A stretch of DNA of 64,000 nucleotides from Clarkia xantiana subsp. parviflora (GCA_036873135.1 JAPTYO010000018.1:6005503-6069502); one strand, 5' to 3'; shown: positions 1 through 11,490, counted from the first letter of the stretch. The notes: generated from the sequence alone by a model not told the origin. A program made the numbers and translations.

Positions 1-1404
1 GAATTCACTTCGGGTGGAAATTTCGAGTGGTACAAAACTCGAATAATTGCGAAAGGATATACCCAAATCCACGGAGTGGACTTTGATGAAACATACTCAC
101 CAACTGTGCGTTACACCACAGTAAGGGCCATCTTTGCCCTAGTTGCTAGTCTTGATCTAGAGCTACATCAAATGAATGTTAAGACCGCATTCCTCCATGG
201 AAACCTGGAGGAAGAGATGTATATGGAGCAGACGGAGGGTTTCATTACTCCTGGCAAAGAACGTAAAGTTTGCAAACTCCAAAGATCTATATACGGCCTT
301 AAACAATCGTCTCGGCAATGGTATCGCAGATTCCACAAGGAAATCGTCGGATACGGATTCGTGAATCTTCACGAGGATCCCTGTGTATACACTAAGACCT
401 CTGGGTCTAAGTATATCATCATAACACTATACATGGATGACATACTCATTGCTGCGAACGACGTGAGTTTCATGAATAAATCAAAGTCCTGGTTAGCATC
501 AGCATTCGAGATGAAAGACATGGGAGTGGTCAGGTACATCTTAGGCATCAAAATTGCCCGAGATCGTGCCACCCGGAGATTATGTTTATCTCAGGAATCA
601 TATATCAACAAACTATTGAGAAGATTCAAAATGCTAGATGCTAAACCCGTGGATACGCCAGTTGTGTTCGGGTGCGCGCTATCGAAACGTGATGGCCCGA
701 AAAATCAGCAGGAGCGTGAACAGATGAAGAATGCAGAATATCTGAGCATGGTAGGGATTCTAATGTACGCCATGCTCTGTACTCGGCCAGACATCTGTTA
801 CGCTGTGGGCCTGGTAGCAAGTTTCCAATCAGATCCTAGTTATCAACATCTAAAGGCCGTAAAACGAATTATCAGATATCTAAAAGGTACTGTCGACTAC
901 GTTCTGTGCTATGAGGGCAATAGGCTCGAATTGACCGGTTATAGTGACGCTGACCACGGTGGCGATCCGGATGATCGTAACTCCACTACTGGAGGAGTTT
1001 TCCTCCTTGCTAATGCTGCCATATCATGGGTAAGCAAGAAGCAATCTTGTGTGGCGCTTTCCACTATGGAATCAGAATTCGTTGCCCTCTCCAAAAACGC
1101 ACAAGAAGCGGTCTGGCTGAAAAGGCTTCTTACTGCATTAATTGGCACCGACAAGAAGAGTAAACCTGTGAAGGTGTACTCTGACAGTCAGGCGGCCATT
1201 GCGACAGTTAAGAATTCACAGTACCATAGTAGGACAAAGCACATTGACGTGAAATAAAATTATGCTAAATCTGTTCTGGAAGACAACATAATCACTTTAG
1301 AATACTTTCCTACAGACAATATGGTCGCAGCCCCTTTAACTAAGCCGTTACGTAGAGAGATTTTTGAAAAGCACGTAAAAATGCTTGGATTACGTAGGGC
1401 TTAA
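1..1404 (+). pseudogene. Ty1/copia pol 3' part (reverse transcriptase - RNase H), one nonsense codon
   Basis: The reading frame is open from base 1, so the element continues left of the window. It encodes the C-terminal half of a copia polyprotein: the RT core (DVKTAFLHG-like block, then the LYMDD catalytic box near base 440) followed by RNase H (GYSDADHGG, TMESEFVALS, SDSQAA, RTKHIDVK). RT and RNase H copy the element RNA into DNA inside a virus-like particle. A TAA at 1255-1257 interrupts the frame where the related copy at 25959-27371 reads Tyr; beyond it the same frame continues through the usual TKPL...HVKMLGL tail and stops at 1402-1404. The element is therefore a pseudogene by at least one nonsense change. 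Gag, protease and integrase lie outside the window. Confidence 0.9.
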
Positions 1405-2523
1405 ACTGTGTGGCTTGTAAAAGTGATAACATTTTGACATTTGAAATTATGTTTCAATTTGAATAAAGGAATTGCAATTTGAGTTTATGATTTATCGACG
1501 TCATAATGATTAACTACACCGGATTTTACGGTCTATAAACTAAGTCGTAGGAATAAGTAAAATTCTTCCACCAAAATTATGTCGAATGTGAACCTTGCCT
1601 CATCACACAGGCACGGTCATCCCGTAAGGAGAGAGGGATCTCTACCATAACAAGATTAGCTAAGAATCAGGGGGATAAACAAGATTAAACAAAACGATAA
1701 CATTGTCACGCTTAACAGCATGACTTAATATTCGTTTTGTAAATCGCCGAGTTGGACTTTCTCCATCACTATATATCACATTCAAGGCCAGATGAGAGAT
1801 TCTGCGATAGCATTATTGACATATCCCATCCCTGGCTTTACCAGGTGTGCTATCGACGTGTGCTTCATACTGCGCGTGCCACGTTCGACCACGGGGTCAT
1901 GCTCGGTTGTGCTAGCTAGAATCCTTGTGATTCAAAGGGCGCATACTTCTTCACCTTGAGCGTGTGATTGATCCCAGATGTCTTATGAAGAGGCATCCAA
2001 AGTATCCTCACGGACTCAGAACTTATACCTAAGGTCTGGCTCAATACTCGCTTCCCGGCGTACGAGCGTAGTGCCAAAGAAAACAGCCAAGTGACCAAGT
2101 CTTGGAAACCGGTTGAGTCAGACTAAGGGTATAAGCGATGGGGATGGTCAAGTTCACCTTTAATTCACCGACTCTCGTGTTCACTAGGTGGCTGCCAACC
2201 GGATATTAGTTGAAGGTTGTGAACACTTGTACGGATGCCCTGGAGAAGTATTCCTTTGTGGAAAACTGGGCAATTGGAGAATTAACAGTTGACCAAGGAT
2301 ACAGTGCGGTACATAGTTTTATTTCAAACAGGTTTGGTTCATGAAAGGGAATCAACGTTCTGCGGGCGCTACAATACTCCTAACAGATGAGTAGCACGAT
2401 CGTATCCGCCGGTCGCACGGCAAGCCTCGTATGAACTATTCGGAGACGGAGACGAAGACTGAAAACTAGGATGATGATACTATTGCGTAACCGTATAGAT
2501 TAACGAGCACCCTCCCATTCCGG
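1405..2523 (+). mobile_element. 3' non-coding region of the plus-strand copia element
   Basis: About 1.1 kb lies between the pol stop and the polypurine tract, with no convincing coding frame. The segment is homologous, in inverted orientation, to 24837-25958 of the large minus-strand copia (for example the stretch containing CGTATCCGCCGGTCGCACGG), so it is a conserved part of this copia family and not a later insertion. I see no function in it. Confidence 0.7.
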
Positions 2524-2534
2524 CGAGTGGGAGC
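2524..2534 (+). promoter_or_regulatory. Polypurine tract of copia element 1
   Basis: The purine-rich GCGAGTGGGAGC abuts the TG that opens the 3' LTR. The identical tract occurs in reverse complement at 24821 beside the LTR of the large copia element. It would prime plus-strand DNA synthesis. Confidence 0.75.
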
Positions 2535-3098
2535 TGTTAGAATATGGTGACGTGGCGCCGTAATAGGAGCCCGTTAATTAAGGGAATTACCTAAGTTAAT
2601 TAGGTAATTGTCAATCTGGGCTAACTGGGCAAAATCCAATTAGTAATTGACAAGGGAGGCCCAAAATGGGCATCCCCCCTTATTATGCATGGTTCAGCCG
2701 AAACCCTAGTACCACATTGGTTGGAGTTGCCTTTTGGCAACTCCACCCAATACTATATATAGGGGTAACTTCTAAGGGTTTATACACACAATTAAGAACA
2801 AGGATCTCCATTGAGAAAACTTGCCACCCTAGTCTAATTTTTTGGCACCACCAACATCAAGTCCGAGGTTCCATCTCCGTTAAAGAATCTATCAGAGGTC
2901 TTGTTGTGGAGCTACATCGCGTGGGACTTCTTCTAACGAAGAACTTGCACGTGGTTCCGACCGGAGGATCAGAACTCCCTCCACATCGTTCTTGGGCAGG
3001 AAAGCTAAAAGGTATGTGTACTAATTCCGCTGCGTTGATTAGACTTCTTGCTAGTAAACGTTTAGCATTCCGTAGTATTACGTCCCCGTAATCCAACA
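2535..3098 (+). repeat. 3' LTR of copia element 1
   Basis: A 564-bp LTR opens TGTTAGAATATGG and closes CCAACA, giving TGTT..AACA ends. It aligns with the LTRs at 24221-24820 and 5135-6443 (reverse complement), sharing blocks such as GAGGCCCAAAAT. The following five bases are GCATC. A TATA element at about 2753-2761 is preceded by a 10-bp hairpin. The 5' LTR lies outside the window. Confidence 0.9.
2722..2761 (+). promoter_or_regulatory. LTR core promoter: hairpin plus TATA box
   Basis: TGGAGTTGCC and GGCAACTCCA form a perfect 10-bp stem with a TTTT loop (2722-2745). Seven bases later comes CTATATATAG, a good TATA box. Its position in the LTR fits the U3/R promoter. Confidence 0.6.
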
Positions 3099-5121
3099 GC
3101 ATCTAGGCAGCTCATTGTTTTCTGTATGTGGTCTATAAGACCTTCGCCTTCTAGCAGGTCACTGATGGCTTTGCACTACGAGTCGTTGTTCGTCTCATTC
3201 AAAAGCTCATTTGCACAAGATGAATCAATCTGTGCGGTTATTCGATACTAACATATTGACAATAATGCATAAGCGGGAAGACAATGACATTTTGAAAAAG
3301 AATTGCGTCCATCGGATATCTATGAGATAGGAGATGACTAATAATGATTCCTCAGACATCTAACCCAACTGACCGACAATAAACCGAGGGAAGGGGGTCG
3401 TGAAATAGTTCACATTACCGTTATCTTCTTTATAATAGATCATTCTTTTAAAACGGTTTTATTTACCGGAACGAGAGGTTTTTTAAAACACCCGATCTTG
3501 GTTTTGAAAATGTTTCTAGAAACTCAAGTTTTCACATACAATTCTACTTTAAAAGTAAATCATCATGCGCATATAACATCCAAGAAACAAAACACACCTC
3601 ATGCATACGCGTCATGCGTCTAATATTCCGAGCAACTCATTTCAGCATATATAATTCTACTGCTTAAGTAAATTATCATACGCTAATCCATCCTCAACAT
3701 TCATGCATACACATCATGCTTGCTCACACTATACAAACATGCATATTTGGCGACTGGTTTTGTTTTTAAAACATTTGGGGCTGGCTTGCAATTCATGCTA
3801 TAAATCAATCATGCGTACTTCTAGACACAAATCCTAGGAATTTAAAACCATCACAGTATGTCTATCCCAGTGCGCTACTCATTAATTGAAAACCAGGGCT
3901 CTGCCCACAATGTGCATAATCCAGCTAGCTTGACATAGTCAAGACTATAGTTCTAATCATGCAATTATATTAATTAAATAGCAATTGCAATTCAGCCCAC
4001 TAAATGACTAAGTCCCAAAATCATGCATTTCCGAGATCCATCCTCATAATCGAAACTAGGCATCAGGTTTAAAATTAAAACGTGAATAATTTAAACCTTT
4101 AAGCACTGTGTAGGTTATTTAAAGTTTGAAAACATTTGGATTTAAAAAAATTCGACATCCTATTTTAATTAATTAATTCGGTTCGTATTAATTCTGGTTC
4201 GGTTCAGACCGGTTCGGACCGTTCCGGTTCGGTAAAAAAGTTCGGCCGGACCGGTTCGGTTTATAATAGGATTCGGCTCAGTTTGTCACTCAAACCGGGA
4301 CGGTTCGACCCATATTAGTTGCCCAGGTCCAACCCAACCCGAATGGTTCATACCGATTGAGAAAACCCGGCGTTTGACCCGCTCCGATTCAACCCGTGTG
4401 ACCCGACCCGGTTCGGTCCAGTGTGACCCATTCAGTCCAGTTCACATGGTTTTCCGGGTTGGATGACCTGACCCGGATGTTCTAAACTTGGACCGGTCCA
4501 TAACCCATAGGGTTCGGTCCGAATTATTACTTGTGGGTCAAGTAAGGTTTTAAAGTCCACTAAAACTTAACTTGGCCTCCAAGTAACAATTAATTATTAA
4601 ATACTATCCAATTTTCCGCACATATATATATATATATACGTCACACTTCCCTAACATTGTGCTAGATATATTGATAGTTACTATACACAATTATCTTGTG
4701 AATATAGTCATTTTGGCATCATCTTTAAGATTAAAATATTTTGGCTGAAATTTGCACAATATTTTTCAAATATTTTCGGTCAATATAGGGTTGCTTGTGG
4801 ACTAAGAAAATAAAAATTTCACCTTAAACACCTATAGACATAGTTCGGCCAAAATAACACCAAAACTAGGGTTTGTGGTCAAATGTCAAGATCAAATCTT
4901 TCAAAGATCAAGAATCCAAAGTTTAAATTTGATAAAAGTCTTGTTTTTCTTGAAAATCATGAACATCAAACTTCACTATGAACATCATGAAAAACCATGG
5001 CCAGTCCGAAAATCACAAAAATTTCAAAAGTTTAAAACTTTAAAATTCTTTAAAAATTTCAGCCATGCTAAAGAAAAACAAGAACACCAATTTTATCCAA
5101 AACACGAACACCCTAACACAA
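3099..5121 (-). mobile_element. Leader (and possible gag 5' remnant) of minus-strand copia element 2
   Basis: This 2-kb stretch aligns with 54256-55345 and about 63285-64000, the split leader of the large copia element. Shared landmarks are the AAGAATTGC...ATTCCTCAG block, CATGCGTCTAAT.TTCCGAG, CCAGGGCTC.GCCCAC and a tract rich in CGGTTCGG (4190-4510). It lies between the primer binding site at 5122 and a possible gag remnant at 3099-3245: read on the minus strand, that remnant gives an open stretch containing DLLEGEGLIDHIQKT with one in-frame TAG. The gag reading is tentative. The plus-strand copia LTR abuts it at 3098, so element 1 probably inserted into element 2. Confidence 0.7.
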
Positions 5122-5133
5122 GCTTTGATAACA
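5122..5133 (-). promoter_or_regulatory. Primer binding site of copia element 2
   Basis: Reading the minus strand out of the LTR gives TGTTATCAAAGC, two mismatches from the TGGTATCAGAGC tRNA-iMet type primer site common in plant copia elements. It lies one base from the LTR end and fixes this LTR as the 5' LTR of a minus-strand element. Confidence 0.75.
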
Positions 5134-5444
5134 CTGTAGGATTTACGGGATTAATACTACGGAAACAAAACCTTAGATACGTGCATGGTAACTAATACGC
5201 AGCAGAAGAAGGTGCACATACCTATATTGTTTCCTGTAGCCCAGGACCGTTATTGGGAGTTCTCGATCCGCCAGACGGTTCCTCGTAGAGGTTCCTGTTA
5301 GTGAAGCCCTACGCGGATTATGCCTCACTGCAAAGCCTCTGTCGATTCTTCACGGGATGGATCTACTTGAAGTAAATTGCTTGACACTATTTGGCACCTC
5401 CTTGCTCCTTGGTGTATTCGGGAAAACTAGAGAGTATTTAGGGA

Positions 5445-6150
5445 TGATGGGTTCTGCTATGACCGTTAGGCTCTTTAACGACGAGGAAACGGCGAACAGG
5501 CCCACTGGGCCCCAAATGAAGGTCAAGGTGAAGGGTCCCGACGTAGGGAGCCCCGATGATGAAAGGTCCCGACAGAGTCGGTCCCGATAGGTGAGCTGGA
5601 AGCTCCCGATGAGAAGCCTTTAAGTAGGCCCCGATGACGAATCCCTGAGAACGATTGGCCCTGTCATGATGACGAGGGGCCCCGAGCGGTGACATAACGA
5701 GATAACTCTGGAGTCCCCGATGTTAGTCGGGACTTGCCATCAGAGGTTAAGGCCGAGATACGCGGGGCGTGGCCGAGATACGCGGAGCGTAGTTAAGATA
5801 CGCGGAGCGTGGCCGAGATACGCGGGGCGTGGCCGAGATAAGCGAGATCATGGCCTAGATAGGCGGGATCGTGCACGAGATACACGGGATACGGGCTAAC
5901 CACCCCAACGGTTCACCAGGTAACTGAGGTACCTCTCCGCCTATAAAAGGGCAGAGGTCACCTCGGGTCATTTACGTTGTGATATACATTTTGAGATTAC
6001 TGCTTGCCAGTCCATACGAGATACTCATTTAAGCATCGGAGAGGGATTCTGGGTCACCGCCCGGTTTATCTCCTCTTTGTAGGACCACGTGGAGCAAAGG
6101 AGCTAGGATCGCCGTCAAAGACCGTACCGGAGTTCCACCGTGATCAAACA
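5445..6150 (+). mobile_element. Solo LTR of a Tat-type gypsy element (TSD AGGGA)
   Basis: A 706-bp LTR opens TGATGGG and ends ATCAAACA. It is flanked on both sides by AGGGA (5440-5444 and 6151-6155), and no internal domain is present. It aligns along its length with the reverse complement of the LTR at 10252-10945. It contains a TATA box (CTATAAAAG, 5941-5949) and a run of 20-bp repeats. The single LTR with an intact TSD is the usual product of LTR-LTR recombination removing the internal region. Confidence 0.93.
5752..5890 (+). repeat. 20-bp tandem repeats in the gypsy LTR U3
   Basis: About seven diverged copies of GCCGAGATACGCGGGGCGTG lie about 60-190 bp upstream of the TATA box. The same repeats occur inverted at about 10515-10640 in the other LTR of the family. 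The position suggests U3 enhancer-type repeats, which is inference. Confidence 0.75.
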
Positions 6151-6446
6151 AGGGAGGAGAGTTTTCTTTTAATCTCACCACTTAGGAAGTGAGAATAACC
6201 TTAATAAAACCCACCTAAGGTTTCTATTTATAAGGGGAATAAAGTGGACAAAAGTCTACTTTACCCCCCACATTAAAATTCGGCTGGCCATGTAAGGAGG
6301 GAGGCCCAATTTTGGGCCTCCCATGTCAATTGAGATTTTAGGCCTAGAATAAAATCCCAAATGTGACTTTACCTAATTACTTAGGTACATGGACTTAATT
6401 AATGGGCTCCCAATTACGGCGGCCTATAGTCCAAATGCTTACAGCA

Positions 6447-7998
6447 TCAACCGAGAATAATCAAGTACAACCTGTGTGGCCTTAAGATCAATAAAGAGAA
6501 AACATCAACGGTGAAAAAAAAGGCATACTCCCAAAGAAATAGAATATTATTTACCCGGGCATGCTTGTGAAGGAACAAGTGAGTTGCTTCCTCCACATCA
6601 GCAGATTTGGAGGAGACATCATGACGGTCAACAGGTGGGACCAAATAATTAAACAGGTAAATGACGAGATCTAGAATCACGAGGGAATGACCCTCTTTGA
6701 GTTGGTATCCTCCCAAAGTTACGAGTGGATCCCAATAGATGTCTCCCTAACCGATAAGCGATGAGCAAAGCATTCTCCAGCTAAAAGCAGGACCTTCGTA
6801 TATCATTGTTGTCGTCGATTGAGAGACAGGAATTTTGGGAAATTGGGAGGAGCTGCCTTCAAGATCAACTTCGAGAAGAAAAATTAGTAGTCAATACTAA
6901 GGACTGAAACTCACAAGGAAATAAGAAGGAAAACTAGACGATGAAAAAAAACAAGCTTAACCTCGAGGACGTGACGGGGTATCCCCTCCTTCAGCACCAC
7001 CCCCTCAGAAAGATCATCGACATCACCTGACTGTGTAGAGAAGGGGGGGTATAGAAGCTCTTCAACATGCTCAGGGGCGTCGACATCTTCAACCTTATGT
7101 ATCCTATTACAACGAGCAGTGGTCTTCACACGTACTTTCTTTTCCTTAGTTGTCTTGGAGGAAGTAGCAGGCTCAGGCATCTTAGTCGAAACAGGAGCAA
7201 TACTTACTCTTGCATCTCCAAGTAGAATAACTGAGTCGGTTATAAGAACCTTTGAAGGATCCAGACCAGTCGCCGCCTGTCACGCAAAAAATGATTCTAT
7301 CAGACCTAAAAAGTAAAAGAAGAAAGGTCACTAAGAAGATATAAGAAAAAACAAAGAGTTCTAACCAATTAATGGTAAATCGTTGGAGAATTCCTGAACG
7401 AGCACATGGGCCATCGAGGTTTAATAGAGAAAGGTGTCGCTACCAGAGTGCATCTCTAATCTAAAGAAGCAAAGAAAAACTTGAAGACCATACACCCAGC
7501 AATGGACGTCGCATAAACAATGAAAACCAATCCAAAACCAGAGAGCGTTAACAAAAAGTTGGCAATGATGAATGCCATAAAACTACATGGTTCACAAAGG
7601 TCGGGGCAAAAAGGAAAACGAAGCCCTGCCTCGATCATATTAGGAAAAACCACCACTTCCCCATGAAGAGGGTGATGGTTCTCGACATCATCGTCATTTG
7701 GAAACCTAGGGCGTTCCTCATTGGATAAGTTGTCTAAGGTTACTAATTCAACAAAATCCTCTGAAGAAAGAGAATTCAACTTGGGATCCTTAGGGGCAGG
7801 ACGAAAAAACAAGCTACCTTTCCTGAAGGGGTAGCACCTTGAAACCATGGAAGTCTTAGAGAGAGAACGGAGGAACGAAGCATCTTGATTGGGACTGGAA
7901 GATCCTGTTGAAGAAAATCCAAGTGAAATTGTCTCATGGAGAGAACAGGGTCGAGGATGATTGAGACTCAAAAAGAATGCAGAGAAACGATTTTCCAA
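6447..7998 (-). pseudogene. Antisense-ORF (aORF) remnant of a Tat-type gypsy element
   Basis: The 180-residue frame 7998-7456 contains GEVVVFPNMIEAGLRFPFC. This resembles the plus-strand frame at 11589-11929 (FVSTGQISAGIRFPFC) and, by recall, the 'putative gypsy type transposon' domain of plant proteins. Further minus-strand frames at 7180-6911 (acidic/basic, low complexity) and 6716-6447 could be later exons. A TATA box lies about 75 bp upstream of the ATG. In Grande/Ogre/Tat elements such an ORF lies antisense between integrase and the 3' LTR. No integrase is attached here, so this is a fragment of a plus-strand element. Exon joins are not resolved. Confidence 0.5.
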
Positions 7999-8071
7999 AA
8001 TGAGAAAACGAGAGCTTAAAAGGTTTGATCACGGAGTAAAACAGTGAGAACGACAGTTACCATGGAAGAGG

Positions 8072-8079
8072 TTTATATA
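8072..8079 (-). promoter_or_regulatory. TATA box of the aORF remnant
   Basis: The minus strand reads CTATATAAACCTC, ending about 75 bp upstream of the ATG at 7998. The companion aORF at 11491 has a TATA box in a comparable place. Confidence 0.45.
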
Positions 8080-8209
8080 GATAAACAAGAAACTTTTCCA
8101 AGAAGAAGGATGTAACCGTTATCAGAAGCAATACTGCAATAGTTATATTTCTGGGAAGAAGTTACAACTGTAAAGAAAACTCTTGAAAAAAATCCAACTC
8201 CAACGGTCA

Positions 8210-9010
8210 AAAAAATTCTCGCCAAAGGCAAATCAAATAAGGGACTTCCGAAGATGGTCACGACTTGATGAAAATTTCCAAGGGGTAAACACCTAGATGA
8301 ACACAAGATTGGCGCCACTTCTTACCAAATAGAAGATGGTCAAGACTTGAGGAAAATTCCCAAGGAGCAAACACCTTGGGAAACCAAAGATCGACGTCGC
8401 TTCTTACCAAATCAGAAGATGATCACGACTTGAAAAAAATTCCTAAGGTCCTAAGGGGCAAGTACCTTGGTGAACCAAAAGATCAAAGTCGTTCATCATA
8501 AAGGCGGAAGTAACAACTCTCTACAAGTCATCAACGCCATGACAGGTTCCAATTTGAAAAGAAAATACTATTTGACACACGTCGACTTCTCAATTTTAGG
8601 AAAAAGAGTTTACGCCAAATGTCTCAGGAGCAAATGTTGGAACCATGGTAAAATATTAAGCCAAAGTCGACGACTAAAAGAGGATCATGTAAGGTACTCT
8701 GCAAGAAGGTTCCCCAGGTGACGCCAAACAATATATCCACAAGAACGGTACAAAAAGGCGACGATGCCACCAATAAACTCATCCTATTAAGGAATGATGA
8801 GGTGGCGACCAACTTAGTACCGACTTGGAGGAAACTCATCCTCTTAAAGAATAGTGAGGTAGCGACCTGCTTGTCACCGTCACAAAAGAAAACCCATTAT
8901 CTTAAGTAAATGTGAGGTGTCGACCTACTTGTCAACTAATTAACGTCGTCATAAAGTAACCCACTCTCCTAAGTATCTGTGAGGTGACGACCTACTTGTC
9001 AACTGCTTGG
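8210..9010. repeat. Diverged tandem repeats beside the aORF remnant
   Basis: Two arrays are visible. At 8210-8480 there are about three units of roughly 80 bp built on GAAGATGGTCACGACTTG...CCAAGG. At about 8745-9010 there are four units of roughly 70-80 bp built on GTGAGGT.GCGACC.ACTTGTCA. Similar short arrays accompany the aORF of the gypsy element at 12930-13665, so they fit the non-coding 3' part of a Tat-type element. Confidence 0.6.
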
Positions 9011-10251
9011 AACCGCCATAGAGGCAAGCCCTCGAAGGAAGGTAAAGCCGCCACAAAGTCCGTTCAAAACCACACATTTACAAGATTCCTACTTTTAGTA
9101 CACTTATTCTAACTTAAGCTTCACAGTGGAATCAAGTGAAAAACTCCTCCTTTCTCAGGTCTCGCCAAGAGAGTCCCGCCAAGAAGAATAAGTTAGCCCA
9201 CAAAGTTTCAAACTTCAAAGAGATACCCAGGCGCACTACCAGGCTTAGCCAAGCTTTTACGATCCAAAAATATTTTTTTTAGTTGTAAGATAACTAAGTT
9301 TGGGTAAAATAAGTTTGGGTTTATCAAAATTTTACTAACACCGCAGTATGGTTTCACCCTTGAGGGTGGCCGAAATAAAATATTATGTAAGTGTAGTTTT
9401 GTGTGCAATTAACATTATCCATATTATATTAGATGAATGTATATATTATTAATAATTATTAATCAAGTAAGATGTAGTATAGAATAAAATATTAATATTA
9501 ATATCGATCATCACATTCATTAATGAATAAATAAATAAAGAATTAATTAACTAATTAAAAATAAGAAACAGTTGATATCTGGGGAAACTCTAGCCTGCAG
9601 TGCAGCAGAGACAGAATAATTAAGGATGTTATGTAAGTGCTGCATTAAATTTGGATCTGAATAACTAAACTAAAGAAACCAAACCTGATTGAAGGAGGTC
9701 GAGGAGTGGACACGACACCAAATCAGACCATTTCCGGACCCGGCTTGAAATTGTTTTTGCAAAACAGTTCGGAACAAAACCAATTCTTTATTTATGAACC
9801 AGAGCCAATTTTTTTATTTATTCATGGTTGAATCGGTACTGTTTAAAACCGTTTCAGTTAAGGTCGGCACCGGTCCGATCCAGTCCGATGTCACCGTAAT
9901 CAAAGCATCTGCATGCATGTTAGTGCTGCGGCTGCTCAAGCTCAACCTGGCGGCGGTGTTCGTACTTACACATATAATCTATTTATCTATCGGAAATGGT
10001 AAAGATTCTGACTGTCCGTATTTCGATTTGTGCCGACTCGAGTATTCTTATAAATATCCTAGAAGTTCCTATAATTTACGGTGGCTGCCATGTGACTGAT
10101 TCGGCACAAATCGGAACGTGGCAGTAGGACTGTATATAGGGCCGGCAATGGTGCGGTGAAATTCAAAGAACCATAGTTATTCGCACAATTTACCGCAATA
10201 GTTAACCGCACCATTATGGTGAGGGACGCTTATGGTGATGAATCTTGTAAC
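9011..10251. other. Unassigned spacer
   Basis: No coding frame or structured repeat is convincing here. The middle (9400-9600) is very AT-rich. At 10139 AGGGCCGGCAATGGTGCGG resembles a hAT-like end, but no partner end is visible before the gypsy LTR begins at 10252. Confidence 0.4.
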
Positions 10252-10945
10252 TATTGGATCACGGTGGAACTCCGGTACGGACTTTGACGGCAATCCTAGC
10301 TCCTTTGCTCCACGCAATCCTGCAAGAGGGGATAGACCGGGCGGTGACCCAGAATCCCTCTCCGATGCTTAAATGAGTACTTCGTCTGACTGGCAAGTAA
10401 CAGATATCAAAGTATATTCAACTCAACGTCAGTGATCTGAGGCGACCTTCTGCCCTTTTATAGGCAAAAAGGTGCCTCAGGTACCTGGCGAACCGTTAGG
10501 GGTGGTTAGCCCGTATCCCGCTTATCTCGTACACGATCTCGCGTATCTTAGCCATGCCCCGCGTATCTCGGCCACGATCCGTGTATCTTAACCACGTTCC
10601 GTATATCTCGGCCACGCCCCGCATATCTTGGCTTTATCCTCTGGTAACGAGTCCCGACTCCCGTCGGGGACTCCAGAGTTATCTCGTTGTGTAACCGCTC
10701 GGGGCCCCTCGTCATCGTGACAGGGCCAATCATTCTCAGGGATTCGTCATCGGGGCCTTAAAGGCTTCTCATCGGGAGCTTCTAGCTCCACTGTCGGGAC
10801 CGACTCTGTCGGGACCCTGCTTCGTCGGGACTCCCTTCATCGGGACCCGTCTCCTAGGTCATCTTGACCCTTACTCTGGGCCTGGTGGGCCTGTTTGCCG
10901 TTTCCTCGCCGTTAAAGGGCCTGACGGCTATAGTCGGACCCATCA
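10252..10945 (-). repeat. 3' LTR of a minus-strand Tat-type gypsy element
   Basis: A 694-bp LTR is homologous to the solo LTR at 5445-6150. On the minus strand it opens TGATGGGTCC and ends GATCCAATA, so the terminal CA has changed to TA. It carries the TATA box (CTATAAAAG, minus strand, about 10457-10465) and the 20-bp U3 repeats. The flank at 10946 is a polypurine tract, which makes this the 3' LTR. Confidence 0.9.
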
Positions 10946-10958
10946 TTTGCCCCCAAGA
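10946..10958 (-). promoter_or_regulatory. Polypurine tract of the Tat-type gypsy element
   Basis: On the minus strand CTTGGGGGCAAA abuts the LTR start TGATGGG. It is the expected plus-strand primer site and fixes the orientation of the element. Confidence 0.75.
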
Positions 10959-11320
10959 CATGAGGGACTTTTAGTTCGTCGTGTCTTCCAACTCTCGATT
11001 TTCCAAGGCTAGAGTCGGGGATCTGTTCCTTGGTTCAGTTACTTAATCTTCTCTTCCACGTTTCCTCAGAGTTTTGTAGATAACCGCTATATCCCAAAGG
11101 TCTCTTCGGTTCTCTAGTGCATTAAATGCAGCAGAATGGAGTGACGTTTTCGACCCACGTGCCTGATTTTTCGCGCCTGTCCTTTTCTGAAAAGTGCTTT
11201 TCAGGCCGTTTCATCATTACGCCCGTTGTCATTCTGCACGTTTCATCTCGACGGTCCAGATTAAGACCTTTCGACTTCGACGACTCGGATCGAAGTGTCC
11301 TTTCAACTGTCTTCTTCGAC

Positions 11321-11327
11321 TATAAAA
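11321..11327 (+). promoter_or_regulatory. TATA box for the aORF
   Basis: CTATAAAACCCTAG lies 164 bp upstream of the first ATG of the antisense ORF and outside the LTR, so the aORF seems to have a promoter of its own facing against the retrotransposon transcript. Confidence 0.5.
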
Positions 11328-11490
11328 CCCTAGCCACAGTCACAATTTAACTTTTACCGTCTTCGAATTCTCAAAAGCTCTCTGCGATTCCTCTGCAATT
11401 CCAAGCTCTGTGCTTTCGAAGATCCTTGGAGTCTTCTCCGATCATCTTTCCGGCGACATCTCGTTCATCTCCTTCAACCTCTACTCCACC

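Larger units (their letters stand above)
5135..6443 (-). repeat. 5' LTR of copia element 2, split by a gypsy solo LTR
   Basis: The outer parts (5135-5444 and 6156-6443) together give about 598 bp. They align with the 600-bp LTR at 24221-24820: both start TGTAgGATTACGGG-like and end ATGCTTACA on the plus strand. The middle is the solo LTR at 5445-6150 plus one copy of its 5-bp duplication. The base string after the LTR is GCATC. Confidence 0.85.

Noticed and set aside
3099..6448. The pentamer GCATC follows both the LTR ending at 3098 and the LTR ending at 6443, as if it were one TSD pair.
   Set aside because: The two LTRs belong to opposite-strand elements and both pentamers lie on the same side of their LTRs, so they cannot be the two flanks of one insertion. 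Coincidence (about 1 in 1,000) is the simplest reading; the far ends of both elements are outside view.
10139..10251. AGGGCCGGCAATGGTGCGG as the end of a hAT element.
   Set aside because: No second end or 8-bp duplication was found; the gypsy LTR starts nearby, so only a cut fragment could exist.
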